Below, one piece after another: positions 33,492 to 37,645 of a DNA stretch of 37,645 nt; the stretch's first letter is position 1, and each line of letters begins with the position of its first letter. The stretch comes from a bacterium. Lineage in GTDB: Bacteria > Oederibacteriota > CAKKQC01. The position numbers were made by a program, and so were the translations under genes. Below the pieces are notes generated by a model. It made no database searches and had not been told where the DNA came from. It saw nothing but the letters and a program-made list of their open reading frames with translations. The stretch spans positions 1 to 37,645 of the forward strand of contig CAKKQC010000057.1 of the NCBI GenBank assembly GCA_919901855.1, given 5' to 3'.

Positions 33492-34262
33492 ATGAAGATC
33501 GCGGTCACGGGCAAGGGAGGCGTCGGAAAGACAACGCTTTCCGCGCTGCTCGCCCGGGCCATCGCCGAGGACGGCAAGCCCGTGATCGCCATCGACGCCG
33601 ACCCCGCCGCGAATCTGGCCTCCGCGCTCGGGCTCCCCGTCGCCGAGTGGCCCGAGGCCATCAGCCGCATGAAGCGCCTGATCGCCGAGCGGACGGGCGC
33701 CGAGGAGGGCTACGGCAAGTTCTTCAAGCTCAATCCGGACGTCGCCGACCTGCCGGCCAAGTACAGCAAGACCATCCACGGCGTCCGCGTCCTCGTCCTC
33801 GGCGGAGTCTCGACCGGCGGCAGCGGCTGCCTCTGCCCCGAGAACGCCCTGCTCCAGGCGCTCGTCACCCACATGCTCCTGAAGCCGGACGAGACCGTGA
33901 TCCTGGACATGGAGGCCGGCATCGAGCACCTGGGGCGGGGCACCGCGGACGCCGTATCGATGATGATCATCGTCGTCGAGCCCGGCGCCCGGAGCATCCA
34001 GACGGCCGCGACCATCCGGCGGCTCGCCGCGGATATCAGGATTCCGCGGCTGGGCATCGTGTTCAGCAAGGTGCCCTTGGACGCCCCCACCCCCAAGGCC
34101 ACCGGCGCGCTCGAAGGCCTGCCCGTGCTGGGGCGGATTTCGCTCGATCCCGGCCTCGTCCAGGCCGAGATCGAGGGAAAGCCCGCCTGGACCGGCCGGG
34201 ACCCCCAAAGGTCCGAAGTCCAGGCGATTCTCTCTGCCGTCCGCGCGACCCCAACATCCTGA
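33492..34262 (+). CDS. cooC: Second CooC-type nickel-insertion ATPase
   Basis: Predicted 256 aa. The deviant Walker A motif GKGGVGKTT (residues ~8-16), IDADPAANLASALG, the metal-binding C113-L-C115 motif (GSGCLCPEN) and DMEAGIEHLGRGTA are all typical of CooC. Unlike the copy at 24968 it has no His-rich N-terminus. It is transcribed divergently from acsA and 12 bp ahead of folD. One copy may serve CODH and the other ACS, or the copies may act at different nickel levels; sequence alone does not decide. Upstream, TATCAT at 33424-33429 is a possible -10 without a good -35. Confidence 0.9.
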   Translation: MKIAVTGKGGVGKTTLSALLARAIAEDGKPVIAIDADPAANLASALGLPVAEWPEAISRMKRLIAERTGAEEGYGKFFKLNPDVADLPAKYSKTIHGVRVLVLGGVSTGGSGCLCPENALLQALVTHMLLKPDETVILDMEAGIEHLGRGTADAVSMMIIVVEPGARSIQTAATIRRLAADIRIPRLGIVFSKVPLDAPTPKATGALEGLPVLGRISLDPGLVQAEIEGKPAWTGRDPQRSEVQAILSAVRATPTS

Positions 34263-34274
34263 TCGGAGGAGACC

Positions 34275-35162
34275 ATGTCGGCAAAGATCATTGACGGAAC
34301 GAAGATATCGGCGGAGATCCGGTGCGAGCTGAAGGAGGAGGTCGCGGGGCTCAAGGCCCAGGGCGTCGTTCCGGGTCTCGTCGTCGTGCTCGTCGGGGAC
34401 GACCCCGCCTCGGCCGTCTACGTGCGCAACAAGGGCAAGGCGTGCATCGATATCGGGATGGCGAGCGAGACGATCACGCTCCCCGCCTCCACCACGGAGG
34501 CCGATGTCGTCGACCTGGTCAAGAAGCTCAACGCGGACCCCCGGTGGCACGGCATCCTCGTCCAGCTCCCCCTGCCCAAGCAGATCGACGAGTCGAAGAT
34601 CATCAACGCCATCGACCCCGCCAAGGACGTGGACGCCTTTCATCCGTTCAATGTGGGCAAGATCCTGATCGGCGAGCCCATCTTCATGCCCTGCACGCCC
34701 TTCGGCGTCCAGGAGCTCCTGACGCGCAGCGGGAACGACCCCGAGGGCAAGCACGTGGTCATCTGCGGCCGGAGCAACATCGTGGGAAAGCCCCTGGCCG
34801 CCATGCTGGTCCAGAAGCGCAAGGGCGCCAACGCCACCGTCACGATCGTCCACACCCGGACGAAGGACATGGCCTCCTACACGCGGCAGGCCGACATTCT
34901 CGTCGCCGCGGCCGGCTCCCCGCGCATGATCAAGGCCGACATGGTGCGCGAGGGCGTGGTGGTCATCGACGTGGGCACGAACCGGGTTGACGACCCGACC
35001 CACCCCAAGGGCTGGCGGCTCGTCGGCGACGTCGACTTCGACGCGGTGAAGGAGAAGGCGTCGGCCATCACGCCCGTGCCGGGCGGAGTTGGCCCGATGA
35101 CGATCACGATGCTCCTCAAGAACACGGTTAAGGCCGCAAAGATGCGGTCCGAAGGCCGGTAG
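34275..35162 (+). CDS. folD: Bifunctional methylene-THF dehydrogenase/methenyl-THF cyclohydrolase
   Basis: Predicted 295 aa, normal for FolD. It catalyses the two middle steps of the methyl branch, methenyl-THF formation and NAD(P)H-dependent reduction to methylene-THF. Diagnostic segments are VGDDPASAVYVRNKGKAC (catalytic Tyr and Lys), GILVQLPLPKQID, PCTPFGVQELL, GRSNIVGKPLAAML (Rossmann loop) and TPVPGGVGPMTITMLL. The start has GGAGGAG at a good distance, 12 bp after cooC2. It ends in the intrinsic terminator at 35241. FchA, formyl-THF synthetase and MetF are not in the window; FolD makes FchA unnecessary. Confidence 0.95.
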   Translation: MSAKIIDGTKISAEIRCELKEEVAGLKAQGVVPGLVVVLVGDDPASAVYVRNKGKACIDIGMASETITLPASTTEADVVDLVKKLNADPRWHGILVQLPLPKQIDESKIINAIDPAKDVDAFHPFNVGKILIGEPIFMPCTPFGVQELLTRSGNDPEGKHVVICGRSNIVGKPLAAMLVQKRKGANATVTIVHTRTKDMASYTRQADILVAAAGSPRMIKADMVREGVVVIDVGTNRVDDPTHPKGWRLVGDVDFDAVKEKASAITPVPGGVGPMTITMLLKNTVKAAKMRSEGR

Positions 35163-35193
35163 CAGCGGTCGTAAGAACGCCCCACGAGTTTCC

Positions 35194-35231
35194 GCGTCCG
35201 CGGGAACTCGCAGGCGTCCGTCCGCGGACGC
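35194..35231. repeat. 10-bp inverted repeat just after folD
   Basis: GCGTCCGCGG (35194-35203) pairs perfectly with CCGCGGACGC (35222-35231) around an 18-nt loop. It lies between the folD stop and the intrinsic terminator and could protect the 3' end of the mRNA. Confidence 0.45.
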
Positions 35232-35240
35232 ACACGAGCA

Positions 35241-35271
35241 CCGCACGGATCCCCGTGCGGGTTTCGTTTTT
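35241..35271 (+). terminator. Intrinsic terminator of the cooC2-folD operon
   Basis: A perfect 8-bp stem CCGCACGG/CCGTGCGG (35241-35248 and 35253-35260) with loop ATCC is followed by GTTTCGTTTTT. This is a classical Rho-independent terminator about 80 bp after the folD stop. Confidence 0.85.
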
Positions 35272-35273
35272 CC

Positions 35274-35418
35274 AGGCGGGCTCGCGACTTCGTGCGCGAA
35301 ATGGACTCGGCCGCGAGCTCGCTCGCCTCACCAACTTTTCGGTCTCGAGGGCACGACGGGGTGCCCAAACGGCGCTCCCGAGTCGAAAAGCTGGTGAGAA
35401 TAGGGGCGCGCTCGCCCC
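35274..35418. other. Hairpin-rich intergenic segment, possible structured RNA or mobile-element remnant
   Basis: Four hairpins follow one another: GCTCGCG/CGCGAGC (35280-35286, 35312-35318) enclosing TTCG-TGCG-CGAA; a 15-bp pair with one mismatch (35327-35341, 35384-35398); inside it GGGCAC/GTGCCC (35349-35354, 35361-35366); and GGGGCG-CGCT-CGCCCC (35403-35418). Short open frames cross the region on both strands, but their arginine/proline-rich products look like shadow. I see no tRNA or known riboswitch. The dense, nested pairing suggests a folded transcript or a palindromic repeat unit. Confidence 0.45.
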
Positions 35419-35444
35419 ATCAAAGAGCACCAGCGTGACAGGTC

Positions 35445-35560
35445 AGTGCTCCTGCCCGACCCGACCGCCAACCCCGCCCTCACTCGTATCGCACTCGCTT
35501 CACTTTCGCGGATCGGGAACTCGATGACCGACACCTTCCCCGCCCCGAAACAGGAGCACT
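35445..35560. repeat. Perfect 10-bp inverted repeats about 96 bp apart
   Basis: AGTGCTCCTG (35445-35454) and CAGGAGCACT (35551-35560) are exact inverted repeats flanking a stretch without a gene. They could be terminal repeats of a small non-autonomous element or the base of a larger fold. No flanking target-site duplication is obvious. From 35561 to 35696 I see only a small GCCC-GCAA-GGGC hairpin (35598-35609). Confidence 0.35.
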
Positions 35561-35696
35561 AAGGTTGCTGGCTGATTGTCCGCCTCCGGACCCACGCGCC
35601 CGCAAGGGCTTTCGCGCCTCTCCCCCCGACTCACCAACTCCCTCACCAATGCCCCACCCCGACCTCCGGCGACTCCTGGAGGGCTAGAATGCCCCT

Positions 35697-36539
35697 ATGG
35701 ACGTCTGGTATGTCGGCGTGCTGGCCTTCCGCGAACAGGTCCTTATGGTACGCGCCAAGACCGCCGAGGGAGCCGGCAAGTGGTCGTTGCCGCGGGAGTT
35801 CGTGCGGCACGGCGAGAAGGAGGACGACGCCATCATTCTCACCCTCCGGCAGGATACTGGGTTCGAGACGGTTCCCAATCGGTTCCTCTACGAGACCGAG
35901 CCGACTGGGGACGGCAGTCTCACTCGCTGCTACCTTCTCGTCTTCGATCGGGCGGAAGGAGCCCCGCGAGACGCCGCCGATCTGAACGTCGCCCTGACCA
36001 ACGGCAGCCCGACTAGAGAATACCGCTGGTTCCCGCTCGGCAAGGCCCGCGAGGATCCCGAGGTCGCCCGCGCAATCCCCCTCCTGGCATGCAAGGTGGA
36101 CAATTGGCCCGCGGCCCATCCACACAACTGGGTCAGCATCCCTGACAAGGAGCGGGAGCTGGAGCATCGCACCCGCCGCGCACAGAGGTACTTCACGATC
36201 CCGGAGCCGCCCGAACCGGAACCGGACCCGCTATACCAGGCGCTGTTCAAGATCGCAGATCACATACCTGAACGGCATGGGCTGGTATGGGATTTCGTGC
36301 GCCGATTCGGCGGCCACCCCTCCGAGCGCGTCCGTGTCGCCCTCGCCGTTTGTCTGCTCGAAGACCTGCTGCGTGACCACTTCGACCGGATCTTCCCGAA
36401 GGTCGAGCTTCTAGCCGGGCAAGATCCGGCCTTCGCCGACTGCTTCTGGCACTGCTGGGATGTTGGCCAGGCCTCCCTGCCGGGCAATCTGGAGCGCTTC
36501 CGCGCTCTCCAAGCGAGACTTGGCCGCAACCCCGAATGA
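35697..36539 (+). CDS. Nudix-like fold protein with C-terminal helical domain, function unknown
   Basis: Predicted 280 aa. The first ~140 residues resemble a Nudix hydrolase: strand VGVLAFREQVLMVRAKTA, then GKWSLPREFVRHGEKEDDAIILTLRQDTGFE and later YRWFPLGKA. The Nudix box (Gx5Ex7REUxEExGU) is degraded: the REUxEE portion reads RQDTGF, so metal-dependent hydrolysis is doubtful and a sensor or binding role is possible. Residues ~185-275 form an unrelated, probably alpha-helical domain (HGLVWDFVRRFGGHPSERVRVALAVCLLEDLLRDHFDRIF) that I cannot name. It is convergent with the putative defence genes at 36602-37645, ending 62 bp from them, and may belong to the same accessory island. No clear promoter is visible. 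Confidence 0.65.
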   Translation: MDVWYVGVLAFREQVLMVRAKTAEGAGKWSLPREFVRHGEKEDDAIILTLRQDTGFETVPNRFLYETEPTGDGSLTRCYLLVFDRAEGAPRDAADLNVALTNGSPTREYRWFPLGKAREDPEVARAIPLLACKVDNWPAAHPHNWVSIPDKERELEHRTRRAQRYFTIPEPPEPEPDPLYQALFKIADHIPERHGLVWDFVRRFGGHPSERVRVALAVCLLEDLLRDHFDRIFPKVELLAGQDPAFADCFWHCWDVGQASLPGNLERFRALQARLGRNPE

Positions 36540-36601
36540 TCCGAATTGCCCCCCAAAGACGCTAGGTATTGTGGCGGTCCGATCTCTCTGATCGAGCCCG
36601 G

Positions 36602-37429
36602 CTACTTTCTTGGACGCCGCCGCTTCCGCCCGGGGGCGCTCTTCCTACCTACTCGCCAAGCACGATCGATCCCGTCCCGCATCAGCCAGTGTAACCACCC
36701 TGGCAGAGGCGGAGCTTTCGCAAGTTCACAATCGTACCGAGCCATGACCAAGACAGCATCCGGCACACATAGCGAAGGTCTGTTGACAATGAACCCAGCC
36801 CGCTCGTAGACCGCTTGGGATTCTGCGGCAAGACGCGCATAGGAAGAATAGAAGCTGGCGAACGTGCCTGCCGCGAAGAAGACGACAAGCGCAGAGAAGA
36901 CTGCCGGGACAGCTTCCCCATCTCCGCCGAGACCAAGCCTAAGAGCAGTTACGGCGCCGCACACGGCAATCACCGTACCTATGACAACGACCGCGCCGTA
37001 GAGTAGCGAAGCAACCTGCGCCAGCTTGCCCGTGTAGAAGGCGCTCTCTTGGACGATCTCTGCAACTCGCCGCCATCCAAAGGGTAGTCGCGACCTGAAG
37101 TAGCTCTCTCGATTCCTCGGTCCCAGGTTGCCCAAAATACTGGGCTCATCGCGGAATAGGACCCTAGCCTCGTCGGCACCTGCTCCTTTCCCAAGTCCGT
37201 CCCAGAGTACCAACTGCCGCCTAAGCCTCTCTCCTTCGGAATAGAGCCTCTGCGCCTTAAGCCTCAGGAAGTAGACGCCAACAGGAGCCGCGATGACAAG
37301 CACGCTCACGACGATAAGGCCCCATTCCGAGGGTGAAGCGTATTGAGCCACCGTGGCGACCAGCACGACCGCCTGGATCGTCAGGATCACACGCCAGTAC
37401 GTTTTCGATGCCGCGTGTCGCCTTGACAT
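36602..37429 (-). CDS. Four-TM membrane protein, probable S-4TM/SLATT-like CBASS effector
   Basis: Predicted 275 aa. Two hydrophobic segments near the N-terminus (~12-31 and 37-55) and two in the middle (~138-164 and 175-195) flank a polar region containing RESYFRSRLPFGWRRVAEIVQESAFYTGKLAQ. The C-terminus has DCELAKAPPLPGWLHWLMRDGIDRAW and a strongly basic tail. This pattern resembles 4TM proteins encoded next to CD-NTases, thought to form pores when a cyclic nucleotide binds, but I assign it from memory of the pattern, not by alignment. The ATG at 37429 is used; a GTG at 37447 (281 aa) is possible. It starts about 20 bp after the stop of the upstream gene, so the two are probably cotranscribed. 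Confidence 0.6.
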   Translation of the reverse strand: MSRRHAASKTYWRVILTIQAVVLVATVAQYASPSEWGLIVVSVLVIAAPVGVYFLRLKAQRLYSEGERLRRQLVLWDGLGKGAGADEARVLFRDEPSILGNLGPRNRESYFRSRLPFGWRRVAEIVQESAFYTGKLAQVASLLYGAVVVIGTVIAVCGAVTALRLGLGGDGEAVPAVFSALVVFFAAGTFASFYSSYARLAAESQAVYERAGFIVNRPSLCVPDAVLVMARYDCELAKAPPLPGWLHWLMRDGIDRAWRVGRKSAPGRKRRRPRK

Positions 37430-37449
37430 TCCGCCAACTAGGTCCACGT

Positions 37450-37645
37450 CTATGCCTTCGGGAAGTAGTTGTTGAAGACAATGTCCCACTGGCGATAGGC
37501 CTCTTCCAGATCCCCGCCCGCCTCCGCGTTGACCGCGGCAGCGGCATGGTCCAGCGAGGAGCCGACAGTTTGAAGGGCACGTTCGCGCATGTGTGGGGTG
37601 ACGCGAAAAGAATTCCGGTTGAGGTAGCCGAGCAGGGCTGACATA
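37450..37645 (-). CDS. C-terminal end of a probable CD-NTase (SMODS nucleotidyltransferase), cut by the window edge
   Basis: About 65 codons are visible, ending at TAG 37450-37452. The sequence RALQTVGSSLDHAAAAVNAEAGGDLEEAYRQWDIVFNNYFPKA looks like the typical C-terminus of CD-NTases, where a helix with alternating Ala is followed by 'A...W..vF...FP'. An ATG at 37644 is available, but a free-standing 64-aa protein with this ending is less likely than a truncated long gene. CD-NTases make cyclic di- or trinucleotides that activate the effector encoded next to them. The catalytic GS..DxD motif would lie outside the window, so the assignment is provisional. Confidence 0.5.
   Translation of the reverse strand, partial: MSALLGYLNRNSFRVTPHMRERALQTVGSSLDHAAAAVNAEAGGDLEEAYRQWDIVFNNYFPKA

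Noticed and set aside
33426-35246. Minus-strand open frame of about 600 codons opposite cooC2 and folD
   Set aside because: Antisense shadow of two well-conserved genes with no domain of its own.
35255-35527. Small open frame (about 90 codons) after folD
   Set aside because: It spans the terminator T-tract and the nested hairpins, has no Shine-Dalgarno site, and the predicted product is basic low-complexity sequence.
1-37645. CRISPR arrays, rRNA or tRNA genes, transposases
   Set aside because: No regularly spaced repeats, no rRNA-like or cloverleaf sequence that I can recognise, and no transposase motifs were seen. A tRNAscan or ISfinder run could still find a short one.

Overview
The window reads as a strongly GC-rich bacterial chromosome segment, most likely from an uncultured anaerobe with a Wood-Ljungdahl (reductive acetyl-CoA) pathway. 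Bacterial signs are the tetrahydrofolate-type enzymes (AcsE, FolD), the bacterial AcsB/AcsC/AcsD/CooS set, clear Shine-Dalgarno sites, and one near-consensus sigma70-type promoter upstream of the CODH gene. Nothing allows a safe assignment below Bacteria.

Layout, read along the minus strand, which carries almost everything. (1) 33226-24968: cooS/acsA, acsB, acsC, acsV (RACo-like corrinoid activator) and a His-rich cooC, i.e. the carbonyl branch. (2) 24699-16199: a QmoC-like membrane cytochrome/FeS protein, a double-length HdrA, mvhD, mvhG, mvhA, a hydrogenase maturation protease, hypA and hypC, i.e. a hydrogenase/Hdr module that probably delivers electrons from H2. (3) 16063-2309: acsD, acsE, a DUF3786 protein, fdhD, moaC, mogA, moeA, mobA, moaA, NuoE-like and NuoF-like diaphorase subunits, a NuoG/FdhA-type formate dehydrogenase, a Fic protein and a ModE-type regulator. 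This block has many 4-8 bp start/stop overlaps and looks like one operon that makes formate dehydrogenase together with its molybdenum cofactor. (4) 2131-335: a secreted beta-propeller protein with its own promoter; its 3' end looks frameshifted.

On the plus strand, 33492-35162 carries a second cooC and folD, divergent from the CODH operon. The shared 265-bp region holds the CODH promoter and an 18-bp operator-like repeat. folD ends at a clear intrinsic terminator, followed by about 0.4 kb of hairpin-rich DNA without a convincing gene.

From 35.7 kb to the right edge the content changes to accessory genes: a Nudix-like protein on the plus strand and, on the minus strand, a four-TM protein directly downstream of the C-terminal end of what looks like a CD-NTase. 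This pair resembles a CBASS-type (cyclic-nucleotide) defence module cut by the window edge.

Together the genes describe CO2 to formate (FdhA/NuoEF), C1-folate interconversion (FolD), methyl transfer (AcsE) to the corrinoid protein (AcsCD, kept active by AcsV), and CO/methyl condensation (CooS/AcsB, nickel supplied by CooC). Formyl-THF synthetase and methylene-THF reductase are not in the window.
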